Position numbers and translations under genes: made by a program. A stretch of 64,000 nucleotides of DNA from Oscheius dolichura (lineage: Eukaryota; Nematoda; Chromadorea; Rhabditida; Rhabditidae): the NCBI GenBank assembly GCA_932521035.1, contig OW051496.1, forward strand, positions 3,968,001-4,032,000, in the 5' to 3' direction. The notes beneath the pieces are model-generated. The model had not been told where the DNA came from. It was given only the letters and a program-made list of their open reading frames with translations, and did no database searches. Positions 46,260-57,290 of this stretch are shown here, one piece after another (within the stretch, counting starts at the first letter, position 1; each line of letters opens with the position of its first letter).

Positions 46260-47531
46260 TTACTTTATCCGATAAAAATGAAGATTACCGCAGTCTTCAA
46301 AAAGGTCCTCGTTTCCACCAGCGAACGTTGCACATTCCTTTGCTGTCGAGATCTCCTTCAGCCACTGGTCAATGGTGAAAGACAGCTTGAGATGTGCTGT
46401 TATGTCTTTTAAGTCCGGATTGTGTAACAATAGACAATTCTTCTTTAAATTTGCCTTCAAAAATTCCCAGCATGAAGTCTACAAGCGAATTATTCAGTAT
46501 TTCTAAAGCATCAAACCTGTTCTTCATGCGACATAAAGAAGCTGAATACATTGTTCATAACTACCAAATCAGCTTTTGAAATAATGTCGGCTTGTTTACG
46601 AACATCTGAACAAACTACGGCAACATTCTACACGTTTATATTTTAAAAAATAACGTTTACATACCTCTAAATTGAAGTTTTTGATGATATCGTTTTGAAG
46701 TTTACATAGATCTTCATTTAGTTCAATTCCAGTGACTTTTACATTACCTCTTCTGTAAACGCAAAACTATTTATTAAAAAAGAAATATTTACCCCAAAAG
46801 GCCAGCTGCATAGATGACGGCTCCAAGACGAGACCCGATATCCACAACACTGAAATCTTCTGCTTGCTCTTTTAGTGGCACAAGCTGGGTAAAAACAAAT
46901 TCTAACTAAAATACGGTAGAAATTACAATAAATGAGAACTACCTGAGCAGGGGCGAGGCTATGGCTAATAAATGTTAACGGCTTGGTATTTTTCGATCCA
47001 CAGTCTAAGCAATAAGTACGTGTTAACTTTCCTTGCTCTACTAAATCTTCGATGTCATCTTCATCGTAGAGAAAACAATCAACATGAACCTGAAAAGAAA
47101 ATAACACGACATATGAAATTGTACCGTATTTGTTGAGTTACAATCAGAATCGAATCCTTCTGTTGGGTAATTGATGTCTTCTGTTTGTAGTTGACCATCT
47201 ACAGGAACCTAAAATATAAAATTACTATAAACAATAATTTTACAAACCTACCTTTTCTCGCAAAGAATGACTTATTTCTGTTAATGTTTCCATTGCATCT
47301 CGAACGTCTTTTGGTTTTTGATCTTCCTTTTCCGTTGAGAATGAAGTCTGCACCCAGTTTAAAAAACCAGCTACATCTTTTGGTTGTATTCTAAAAGGAA
47401 AACAATATAATAGCAATACGGAAAAATAAAATAAGGACAACAATTTCGAACCTTTCGATGAAGCCTAGAAATTCATCTTCTGCCTGTTTTAGGGTCAATC
47501 CCTCCTTTCTCGCCTTCTTCGGGGCTGACAT
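46260..47531 (-). CDS. Class I SAM-dependent methyltransferase, DOT1-fold-like, uncharacterised animal family
   Basis: Begins MSAPKKARKEGLTLKQAED; the ATG is preceded by AATTTCAG seven bases upstream. It includes VAGFLNWVQTSFSTE, VHVDCFLYDEDDIEDLVEQG, YCLDCGS, then LTFISHSLAPAQL. The SAM-binding glycine-rich motif I is VVDIGSRLGAVIYAAGL. Further parts are VTGIELNEDLCKLQNDII (motif II region, acidic residue after the second strand), AVVCSDVR and ADLVVMNNVFSFF. It ends CGNLHFYRIK. The GSRLG motif and NNVF pattern match uncharacterised animal methyltransferases with a DOT1-like fold; the substrate is not known to me. About nine exons with short introns. It is the downstream partner of the lipid phosphatase at 47.8-49.0 kb, with operon-like spacing. 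Confidence 0.78.
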
Positions 47532-47796
47532 ATTATTACTGAAATTTTAGCTACTGATAATTATTAAAAAAATGGATGAAAATGATTAATAACACTACGG
47601 GGTGTGGGGAAACAACATTCCACTCAAAAAATAAAGATTTATTTGTACAATAACAATAGATAACTAAATAAATATTAATTAATCAAAACGAAAAAGAAGA
47701 ACAACCCTAAAGAATAACAGTAATGCACTTACAAACCTGTTCAAACCGCAATGAAAGAATCACAATGAGAAGTAGGTGAAAGTGAAATTAGAATAG
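47532..47796 (-). promoter_or_regulatory. Intercistronic region with operon-like poly(A) and trans-splice signals
   Basis: On the minus strand, the upstream gene stops at 47797, AATAAA lies at 47643-47638, and an AATTTCAG acceptor ends about 100 nt later at 47539, eight bases before the methyltransferase ATG. Spacing of about 100 nt between poly(A) signal and trans-splice site is the rule in nematode operons. No separate promoter motif is visible. Confidence 0.55.
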
Positions 47797-49026
47797 TCAG
47801 TTACTATGAGAATGTTCTTGTTCAATTCTCCGTGGTGCATAAACTTTTTCTGGCGTAGTCCAAGAATACCAGTAAAAAGGCACGAAGCAAATGATACCAA
47901 GTATGGCGCCACCTAAAGCGTGCGATGGTTAATTGATGAGCATGACAAATTCTCAAGCGCAACGGTGAAGTTTGTTGCAACCTTTCCGTTTCAAACTGGA
48001 ATCGGCAAAAACAAGAAGTAAAGAGAAGAAAGGGCAATAAATAATTGGACTAACCGATAACATCAGTAGGATGATGCCAGCAATCAGTTACCCTGGTAAC
48101 AGCACATATGGATGACCACACGGTAATGAATGGAAGAGCGACATTTCGAATAAGACGTATCAAAGAATTTTGACTAGCGTTGGTTAGTCTAAAGCAAATG
48201 ATCTTCTTGGAACAATACTGTCATACCTAGTAAGGTAAACTGCATAAAAGAGCCAAACAAAAATGGCAGCAGTTGTGTGGCCTGAAGGGAAAGATGTTCG
48301 TGCTACACGTACTCGATGAACATCAGGATTTAGACAAACAACTTTGGATGCTGAAAACCAACATCGATTAAAAGGCAAAATAGTGTACCAGGAATAAGTG
48401 CATTAGGATCTGTAGAACAATCCATCTTCGTCCAGTCGGGTTGGCAAGCGGCAACAAAATGTGGTCTCATTCTTCCAAAATGGCACTAAATGTATAGTTG
48501 AAAATGAAAACATGACAAATAAAACCTTAAAAAATTCCATAGAAAATGTGCAAAGAGCATACAGTAGCAGAAATTTTAAATACACTAATGTTGACGTAGT
48601 AAAAAACTTGGCAAGACGATTTGTACCCTAAATTTAGAATGAAGAATAGCAATAGCAAAAACCTGTGCATTGAAGAAAAGAATGCCTTCCACAAGAAGAA
48701 TAAGTGGAAAAGGGCTTCCAAGAGATATTGCAAGAAGATGCTTTAATCCTATCGTATTTGGCAAAAACGGCTTACGAATAGCTTCGTCGTTGCAGGGAAA
48801 GTCATGCTCGTATGGAGCTACAGCACTTCTAAAAATCAATTACGCAAGTTATTTGAGCAATAACAAACTTGACAAAGGTATAGAATAAAGAGATAGCTAC
48901 TAGTAGTGTAATTGAAATGTCTAATACCATATATAAGATTCCTTTCGCTACAATCTGTCGCCGACGTGTGCTAAGGTTGCGTTCACCTAGCCGGCCACTA
49001 AATGTTACTCTGCTAATGGATGGCAT
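47797..49026 (-). CDS. Second PAP2-superfamily lipid phosphatase
   Basis: Starts MPSISRVTFSGRLGERNLST; the ATG follows TTTCAG by one base. Membrane segments include YMVLDISITLLVAISLFYTF, GSPFPLILLVEGILFFNA and AAIFVWLFYAVYLT. Catalytic motifs: GRMRPHFVAACQPDW (motif 1 region), SFPSGHTTAAIF (motif 2) and TRVTDCWHHPTDVIGG (motif 3 with the active-site histidine and following aspartate). The loop between motifs 1 and 2 (CSTDPNALI, VCLNPDVHRVRV) has the cysteine pair common in LPPs. The tail is VYAPRRIEQEHSHSN. It differs widely from the copy at 43-44.3 kb, so the two are old paralogues. It is probably the first gene of an operon with the methyltransferase. It diverges from the Integrator gene, with about 280 bp between start codons. 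Confidence 0.85.
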
Positions 49027-49309
49027 TCTGAAAGTAAGCGAATTTTCTGTGAAATGAGAACAAAGTTGACATAGATAGAGCAAACGGGGTCACTGCTCGG
49101 GGTCATAAATGGTGAAATAAAAATCTAGACTGTGACTATCGCGTTCCGAAAATGCCTTCCGCGTTTGCGACACTGAATTTCCTCAAACTCTACAGTATGC
49201 CATTTGAACGAAGAGATCTCCTTTCATGAAAAAAGCTTTTTTCGAATGTTTTCATTTGTTTCGTTGTGCTCTTCTTTGTTGCTTTCCCAGTAATACTCCA
49301 GACTTTCAG

Positions 49310-52300
49310 ATGCATGATTGGGACGATTATGCCAATGTATTTACTTCAATTTTAACTGGCAGTCTTTTTGAAGATCTTGATCAATTTACTGACGATGAGC
49401 TGCGCCCGTTTTTACCTCTTCTAATTGCTAGCTCGTTTGGATCGAGCAGTTCACCACAATATGTAAGCGTATCCTATCATTTTTACAAGTTTTAGGCTGT
49501 ACTGGTTGGTCGTCTCGCATCATTTCCAGAGGGAAATAGATGTCTTCAGCTGCTCAGTATGGATTACACTGAATTACAGATGGACTTGAAATCTCCGAAA
49601 CAACCCACATACCCTTACGAAGGGAGTAGTGACTACATAAAAATAAAGCTACTACTATCAGCACTTTTAAAACGAGGTTCGTTTTTTCAAAAAGTGCTTT
49701 AGTAAAATTTATTACAGATCAAAAAGACGATAAGTCACTAGCAAATATTACCACGGAAGAAAAAAATTTGAAAGAAGTGATTCTTCTCACCCAGATCGCC
49801 TACTTGAAGATGCCTACTATTTTTGATGTGGATCAAGTTGTATTTCGAGCGATTGGTGTTCCTAATGGTGCTCATTTGATAACAGGAGTGAGCTTATTTT
49901 GTCACTATCATAGATTATTGTATATTTCAGTTAATTTCGAATGCACCTGAACTACTTGAACCCGTTTTAACTGTTTTAAAAGCGGTACAGATCAGTGATG
50001 AGTGTGCAAGAGGCCGTGAAAGAGGAGCATTATTTGATTTAGTATAGATTTGCGCTTCATATATTCTTGTGGTTTTCAGATATTTTGTTTGTATCCGGCT
50101 ACCAGATGGTCTGTTATTAATGATATTGCTAAAAGCCGAAGAGATGCTCTACTTTCAAGTTTGCGGTTTTATTATCTTTCATTTGTTGCTGTTTTCAGTA
50201 CGTCTAGCAACAACAAGCCCAGGCGATGAAGAAGAGTTGATATCGTTTCTCACATCACAACTGCTCCATCGTGATTCTGACACATTGACCAGCCAATTGA
50301 TAGCTAAAAGTCCAGCAAGGCCTACTCTTAACGCTGTTTATGAGCGTCTTTTCAGAATTGCGAAGGAGACACTAAAAAGGTAAGCTAATTATTTCAATTT
50401 ATATTTTTTTTAGTTCTCCTACTCAACCTCAAACTGAATTACTTCGTTTGATTGTCTTTCTCCAGCAACACTGCGTAGCTAAATTAAATGCTGAGCAGAT
50501 GTATATTTTTTGCGGCTTGTTAAGTAGAACGGTCGGCAATGATTCGCATGTTATTTTCTCCGTGGCCATCATTATGTCAATACAGTCACTTACCTTGTAG
50601 GTTTCCTTTAAATAATATTATATTTTTGTTGTTTTCCAGATCGCTTCATCAAGCCGGAGTAATGGGTTCAGTTGATGAACGTATTCTTAATTATTTCCAA
50701 TGGCTCAAGGAAATCGTACAGAGCAATAGTCGACCTTTTTTAAGCCAGCATCTTATGTACATCGCTGCGTGTGTCTATTCTAAGCAAAGAGACCAGTTGA
50801 ATACGATGTTTTCAGAATTGCTACGAATTAAAGTACATTCTATTTACATTTTTCAACTAGCTTGTTTAGATCACAATTCAACCACGACATCTTGATGCAT
50901 TGGCTTCAATAATGCACGAACACTTTCTAAAGTCTGAAGAAATTGCAAGAGAGTAGGTCTATTTTGCCTTCCTCTTTTAGCTTAATTTAGATGCACAAAA
51001 TTGCCTATTACTCCCAATTTGAATGCAAATTCTGGACATAGACTGCCTATTAACACAGTATATTTATGTTTCTTAAAAGAAAGTGTCGATATAGCTGTAA
51101 GTACTAGTTTTAATTTATTCTATATTTTATATTGTAGCCGTGGTTAGAAGCTCAGCTTTGTTCATGCTTGTATCCAATGCATACTTTGCTTCCTGAGCTT
51201 ATTGAACGATTTGCAATGATGGCCACTAGAAACAAGCTTCCTGGCCTTTCAAAACAATTTGTGCAGGTAAATTCTTTTCTTATTTATATTTATATACTTG
51301 GGCATTTATAGGCAGCATTTGAAGGTGAAGTATTAGACGAAAAAACGGTTCCTCTTCGAGTATTATGTTTCTTGTTCCTACTTTCCTATAGGTCAAATTT
51401 GGATCAATTAGGAGCTCAAGCATTCGAGGTAATATTTCTTTGTATGTAAAACGCTTGAAATTTAGATCCATGGACCGGAGATATTTACTAAACTGCCGGC
51501 ACGTTACCTGTTAAGTGTTGTTATGAGCCGCACAAAGGATTTTGGACCTATTCAGGCTCCTTTGGTACGACTTCCCTTTTCCTTACATCTCTGAATTTAT
51601 AGATACGACTTTCTACAGATATTTGTCCATATATGCTCCCTACAGTAGCTAGTGTGAATGCTGTAAAGAATAAGAAACAAAGAGCGCTTCCTTTACGAGA
51701 GACCAGTGAACAGTTAAATCGAATGTTAGACACGCCAGGTGAACTTCATACTGTTGTGAGAAAATTACACCTAGCTCCAATTTCTGATCAGGTAGTTTTT
51801 ATTAATAATTTATATTTATGAGAGCAAATATAGACCACATTTTACCGTAAAAGAATCGTTTCAGGTTAATAATGTGAAAGCTCTTGCCCGGGCGTTTAGT
51901 GCTTCTTTAGATGAAACAAGTCCTGTTGCACTTGTCGATGCTATTGTTTCAATGTACAAAAGCTTAAAAAATTTTGTTCCACGGATGCTTTATGAGGTGC
52001 GTACTGTTCCATAGTATTAGATATGTATTGTTTTTTGTAGATCTCTGCTATTGAATGGGCTGGTGGTTCTGCAGTAACTCCTCTTCTTATGGATATATAT
52101 GAATATCCATCTTTACTATTCCGATGCAATAGACGAATCTTTTCTTCCCCACCTCATTTTCGATGTTTTATTAATCTTTTGGAATTTTTTATGCAGGCGA
52201 GTAGAAATAATTTGCAAAGAAAGATACACGCTGCTAATGTTAATTCAAAAAAGTAAGTTCATATTGTTTTATCATCCAATAATATCTTTAGTGATACTGA

Positions 52301-53171
52301 TCGCCAAGACAGGGATGCTCTTTCAATAACTTTTGACAATACTCAATCTTCTCTTATTGTTCAGCTTTTAATCGAAGTATCTGATGAGAAGAAAATGCAC
52401 GATGGTTAGACTTTTCTTAGTCAGTTTACCATTTATTTACATTTTCAGATTTAAATGATGAAGCCGTTCTTATTCGTAGAAGAAAAATACGTGAAATCGC
52501 ATGCGAATTTATTCATCAAATGTTTATTACCGATCCGCATGTGCTCAAGCTTGTTCTTTTCCAAGTAGGCCTTTTGAAAAATGTTTTAGCTGATTTTTAG
52601 GGTATTCCTCTGCATATGATTCGAAGCCTCGTAGAAGGGATACCTTCTATGTATGTTGCACTAGAGTCTCTTCAAGAAATGATGTGTTTGCCGGATATAA
52701 ATCGACGTATATGTGCTGTGGCATTGATGGTTAATATTTCAAGAAAGTATCGGGTGCTCACTTGCCATAACATGACGGATTTTATTCTTAATATATTGAA
52801 CACTTTATTAAGGTGCGTTGCTATTTTTATATCAATATTTTCTTTCAGATATTCTGAAAGTTTCTTAAACATAAAATTATTTATCAAGATTGTGCCAACG
52901 CTAGCCGAAGTTATTTCTGTAAGTTCCCCTTTTATCTTACTCGAATATTGTATAATTTTTTAGATTTTTCCCCAATTATCTGGCGATATTACTTCATTAT
53001 TATTACGAGTATCGGCTATGGCTAAAGCAAGGCTTGCCCTACAACCATTGGTTAGTTTTAAAATTAAACAAAAACTTTGTCTAGGTAATAAGACCAGATT
53101 GTGAGGAAAAATATCTAATGAATCTCGTAACAAAATCTCTTAGTGAGCAGATAGAAGCCCAAGCGTGGTAG
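49310..53171 (+). CDS. ints-2: Integrator complex subunit 2 homologue
   Basis: A large helical-repeat protein, subunit of the Integrator complex that cleaves nascent snRNAs and attenuates promoter-proximal transcription. The ATG of MHDWDDYANVFTS directly follows CTTTCAG. Many short introns follow. The strongest match to animal INTS2 is the C-terminal third: VNNVKALARAFSASLDETSP, MDIYEYPSLLFRCNRRIFSS, SLIVQLLIEVSDEKK, FIHQMFITDPHVLKLVLFQG, GIPSMYVALESLQEMM, INRRICAVALMVNISRKYRV, IVPTLAEVIS and FPQLSGDITSLLLRVSAMAK, which follow the family's order and spacing. The N-terminal half (FTDDELRPFLPLLIAS, VGRLASFPEGNRCLQLLSMD) fits the family more weakly. The stop is TAG at 53169-53171, with AATAAAAC at about 53246. 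The region is AT-richer than its neighbours. Confidence 0.82.
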
Positions 53172-53355
53172 CCGCCGACTAAACAATATATACTTCTCCA
53201 TATTACCGGTGTTTTACGGGTTCTTTTTGTAATTTTGCTAATTTAATAAAACAAATTTACCTAACCCTTGATCCTCCTTCTCATCTATAAAACAGACTTT
53301 TTAACGTTTCCCCCACAATCGGGTCTCCTAGTAACTAGCAGGGAGTTCAACCCAA

Positions 53356-53883
53356 ATGCAGCGTCTCGTGTGGTTTATTCTCTTTTTCCTTTTTATTGTG
53401 ACCCGTGAGTTGAGGAATATAAGTTTTGCAACTGGCTAATTCCAGCTATAGAAGGGCAAAGCATCCGCTGTTACCAGTGTTTAGCACCGAAGGACGCTGT
53501 CGAGTTGTCAACGTTTGTTCCAGTTTTATACAATTCAACAGGTAAATTTAGCTATTGCAATGACAAGGCCTACTGCACTGGTACCTACTGCTTCAAAGGA
53601 CCTGACACCACCTGTAAGTTCCATAAGAGAATCAAAAGAAAGAACCTGTTCAGCCACTGGAATTGTCTACGGCTGTGTGAATACCCCACCAATTGACTCT
53701 AAAGTCGGAAGTAGGTTGAATCCCGTGCACAACGAAGCGAATATTTCAGTCTGTAAGGTGTACAATGCTTCATCCCTGAAGGAAAACTGCTACTGTAAGA
53801 ACCAGGACTACTGTAACTCGTCGCCGGTTGTATTGTGGCTCCTTCCGATCTTTTCGACGTCTATCCTGGCTATAACAGTCTAA
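53356..53883 (+). CDS. Ly6/uPAR-like secreted, GPI-anchored protein
   Basis: A small cell-surface three-finger-type protein. The signal peptide MQRLVWFILFFLFIVT is in exon 1 (53356-53405). After a 41-bp intron the mature part begins EGQSIRCYQCLAPKDAVEL, with the RCYQC start typical of Ly6 domains. A 40-bp intron (53611-53650) must be removed to keep the frame: the segments KGPDTT and TGIVYGCVNTPP then join. The end reads CYCKNQDYCNSSPVVLWLLP, with the CN motif that closes Ly6 domains, followed by a hydrophobic tail (LPIFSTSILAITV) and immediate stop, a GPI-attachment pattern. Several NxS/T sites are present. Its partner is unknown; nematode members often modulate receptors or channels. Confidence 0.78.
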
Positions 53884-54306
53884 ACTAGTTGCTTCTCTAA
53901 TCAGATCAGATCGGTGTCGATTGCTCGTTGTTATTCTCTAATACTAAAAAAAACATTTTCACCGTTGTATCTCAACTACACCTTGACCCTTTTCCCAGCA
54001 AGAATGTTACATTCTCGGCCTTTTTGCCAATTGAATCACAGTCTCTTCCCTGTATTCATTTGCATCTCGGCTTACGGCTATCTCCTCCATTGGCCTTGAG
54101 ATATTGTGGTGGTCAAAGTATAAAGACAGGAGAAGAGACAACAATACCGTTATCAGGGATAGTCAGCCACGGAGAAGTAATTATCGGTTTGTCCGTAGTG
54201 TGCACCGCCTACCCCAGCTCTTTCTTCCTCTACATTATTAGACACTTTTCTGTTTAATAAAGATTTTTAGATTAAAAAAACTATTGAAAAAGAGAACTAC
54301 AATCAA
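53884..54306. other. 3' region of the Ly6-like gene; possible unidentified frame
   Basis: A 109-codon frame (53928-54257) ends just at an AATAAA (54256-54261) and lacks known motifs. It is more likely untranslated sequence than a gene. The kelch pseudogene begins 50 bp later. Confidence 0.35.
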
Positions 54307-55330
54307 ATGGATAAGCAAACGGTAAGTGCCTCCCGCTTTTCAATCCTTTCCTCCCTTTAGATCCTACTCATTGGAGGATGGAAATCGAATGAGTCATCTG
54401 AAGAACTGTATGTTCTGAGTCATGACAAAACTTCTTGGATAGAATTGTCATTGAAGTTACCGAAGAACATTGATAGTGCCAGCGGTGCTGCATACCTGGA
54501 CGGGGAGATCTATGTAACTGGCGGCGGGAGACAGCTCGATATGTACAAACTGGACAAAAACATGGGATGGAGACAACTGGCCTCTGCTGCCGAGGAGGGG
54601 GTCCAACAATTTCCGTGTCCAGCATGAAATGGATCCATCTGGGTATTCGGAGGTCAAACTCAACCGGAGGTATTGAAGAGCGTAAAACGCTACGATCCAA
54701 AAGAAGACAAATGGAATGCCGTATGTTGTTTTATAATGGCAAAATCATCATCAGCGGTGGCGTGGAGGACCATTTGAAAAGTGTCGAATGTTTTGACCCG
54801 GCGAGTGGCGTCTGGACCGAATTGGGGGAGTTGCCTACCATACTCCGTAGTCATTCGGCGCTTTCCTATGGAAACAATCTGCTCCTAATGGGAGGCAGTG
54901 GATCTGGAAAAGCATTCAATTCGGTTCTGAAAATGGAAGAAAGCGGCCAATGGAGCGAGCTGTCGCCTATGAAAACTCCTCGTATTTGCTTCTCCGCCGA
55001 AATTCTGGACAATGAGATTTTTATAACCGGGGGAGAGCAACCCTTTGTTGGTTGGATGAGCAGCAGTGAAATATTTGATGGAGGGAGCTGGAGGGACGGG
55101 CCTTCTCTGCCCTGTGAGTTGGTTGATATGCCGTCTGTTGGACTTTTCTTAGTAACACAGGAGATACTATCCAAAACTCCTATCCCAGCAATTCTTGGCA
55201 GTGTTTCTAATGGGCAGGTGTCCGCTGAACGTCTGTATCAAGCGAGTAAATTGGCAGTTTCCACAGTCGAACCAGCCAGGCATTCTGGAACATCGGTCAC
55301 GACCACCCCCCGGCGCCTCGCCTCATAAAC
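54307..55330 (+). pseudogene. Decayed kelch paralogue (kelch E)
   Basis: A short first exon (MDKQT, 54307-54321) is spliced by a normal intron to ILLIGGWKSNESSEELYVL at the family's conserved junction; the coiled-coil exons are absent. The kelch part keeps GAAYLDGEIYVTGGG and DMYKLDKNMGWRQLA. Where intact paralogues read SCLEWNGSIWVFGG, this copy reads PCPA, then TGA (54625-54627), then NGSIWVFGG. The stop thus replaces the conserved Trp codon. Further on, the segment spanning the next intron and the MKYARRYAAAA block is deleted, which shifts the frame between DKWNA and FYNGKIIISGG (about 54715-54735). The rest (SVECFDPASGVW, LLLMGGSGSGK, NEIFITGG) is well preserved but runs past the usual end to 55328. 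Recent inactivation is inferred. Confidence 0.75.
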
Positions 55331-56240
55331 ACTTCCTGTTGTGGCTGTTTTAGTTGCCGTCTCCAAATTACTCCAAGACAGTGCCGTCTCTCCTAAACAA
55401 ACAGTTTTCTTCCTCTTCCAATAACACCGGGAGGAAGCAATTGTTTTGACCCGGACCGCTTCCTTCGGGTGATCTAACAAATCCGATCCGCGGCCGTTCC
55501 ATTCGCGGCAGCTTTTGTCCCGCCGGCGGCAAGTTCCCCGTGGCAGTTTTTCCAGTCGTTTTCCTTTTTCTTGGCACCTCTTTTTCTGGCAATTCTCTGT
55601 ATTGATGGGCCTTTTCGTACCTCGAAAAGAAACGAAACCTTTTGCCTCTTCCTCCCAGTTGACTGTAATTGCCGGGTGTGTCCATTTAAATCGACGGCGT
55701 GGCTAGAAAAACAGACAAAACGGTCACTCTCTCCCTTTTGGCAGCTTCTATTACGGCTTCAATCCTTTTCCACTTTTTCTTCCATCTGTCAGTCACTCTC
55801 CGCCAATATCGCCTGTCTCTGACGCGGCCTACTGTAACAGAATATCCCGTCTATGAGTAATCCCTTATTTGTTTCGTTTCCCCTTAAAATTCGAGCTGCC
55901 CCGTACCATTTGTCCCCTAATCACCCCCTCCCCTCCGTAAACCAGCTCGCCCCCTTCCCTTCTCTTCCCAGCCACCCAGCAATTAACAGTGTATCATTCC
56001 CCGTCCCCGGATGTAAATTGGAGGTCTGCCCCTCTCTCCCTCAAACTGTCTTCTTCTCCTCTTCCAGCTGTCTTTTTGCCCAGTCATCAGAGGGGCCAGT
56101 TTGGGCCAGATACTATCTGTTCAAGCACAGATGTCACGCCGGTGTTTCCGTCCCCCCAGGGTTCAAATCATCGACCACTTTCCCCTTGAGCAGTCCTTCT
56201 TCTCTTCCTCTTATTTATTATCTAATTCAAACAACAAAAA
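55331..56240. other. Intergenic, no gene supported
   Basis: C/T-rich sequence (55850-56060) giving low-complexity Pro/Ser frames. No domain, splice series or RNA gene is seen. Confidence 0.45.
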
Positions 56241-56244
56241 GACA

Positions 56245-57150
56245 AGCGGTCGAGTAGTATAGCTGGGAGGGGTCTGGGACATGCTCCCGGGGCTTTGACT
56301 CGTCCAGCGACTCGTCCATTTAGCGGTAACCCAACTATTCCGGACCTGCCTGTGGTCGCCCGCTGCCCCCGGTCGGTTATATGAACCCCAGTCGTTTTCC
56401 AGCCGAGATTGTTCGCGGGCAGCCGCGGAAGTTCAACACGAGAGACTCAGACGCGAAAGAGGGGGAAAAATACTCAAATTTCGATGGAAACGGAGAAATT
56501 CATAAAAATTTCGCTCTTGTTTCAAGATTGCCATAAGAATCGAGAAGAATTGCTTTGAGAATTTGCCGACACCTTTTACAGTCCAAATCGGCTATTTCTA
56601 GTCGTGATCCTTTTTTGTTCCCAGTTCAAAAAGAAAGTTCTCCAGTAGTTTTTCCATCGTTGTTATGAACCGTACTCCTTTTTCCACCAAGTTTTTTGGA
56701 TGGTCGCATATTCCCGAGTATCGTCAGCCGAGGGTCGTCTGCGACCACTGGACGGAAAGACACTTGCACTCAATGTTGTGCAACATTTCGCAACCCTCAA
56801 TGATAAAGTCGACGAGAGCTTGTAAAATACCGACCCAGCTAAACTAAAAACCGAAAAAATTAGGCGGTCGAGTTGGTGTAGCTGGGAAGAGTTTGGGATT
56901 TCTCCCGGTTTTGGGATTGCTCCCGGTTTTGGGATTGCTCCCGGTTTTGGGATTTCTCCCGGTTTTGGGATCGTCTCCTTCTGAGGGGAGCCTCTCCCGA
57001 GTGGACTCGTCCGAAGACTTGTCCGTTTCTGATAACCCAGCTACTCCGGACCTGCCTGTCCCAGTTGTTTCTCCATCGCTTATATAAGCCCCTCCAGTTT
57101 GGCGGCCGAGGCGGGGCGGGTGCACGCACAGAATGTCTCGTCAAGAGGCA
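56245..57150 (+). repeat. Tandem pair of TATA-containing repeat modules (copies 1 and 2)
   Basis: Copy 1 (about 56245-56460) and copy 2 (about 56862-57150) share the order GCGGTCGAG, TAGCTGGGA, CTCCCGG motif(s), GACTCGTCC, GATAACCC or GTAACCC, CCGGACCTGCCTG, and a TATA box (TATATGAA at 56378; TATATAAG at 57081). A GCCGAG-containing GC-rich segment follows. Copy 2 has four CTCCCGG units of an 18-bp minisatellite. The same pair recurs at 61418-62380. Copy 2 ends about 140 bp upstream of the vWA gene's ATG (57291), so it may be that gene's promoter. Confidence 0.75.
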
Positions 57151-57290
57151 CAGACAATCGAACAGTTTTGAAATAACTCTTCGTTTTTTGAAAATATCAG
57201 CCAGGAGTTAAAAATGCACCCAAATTTTCAGAAGACTCTAAAATTGCTCAGAAATTGAGAGAGAGAGCTGGCCCTCCGCCCCGAATTTGA

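Noticed and set aside
49310-53171. Symplekin homologue
   Set aside because: General helical-repeat character suggested it at first, but the C-terminal motif order (GIPSMYVALES, then FPQLSGDITSLLL) follows INTS2.
53928-54257. 109-codon plus-strand frame after the Ly6-like gene
   Set aside because: No motif, ends at a poly(A) signal, and its sequence composition fits a 3' untranslated region.
56895-56970. GGGATTTCTCCC units as NF-kappaB sites
   Set aside because: The unit is two bases longer than a kappaB site and G/T variants alternate; no independent support for such regulation.
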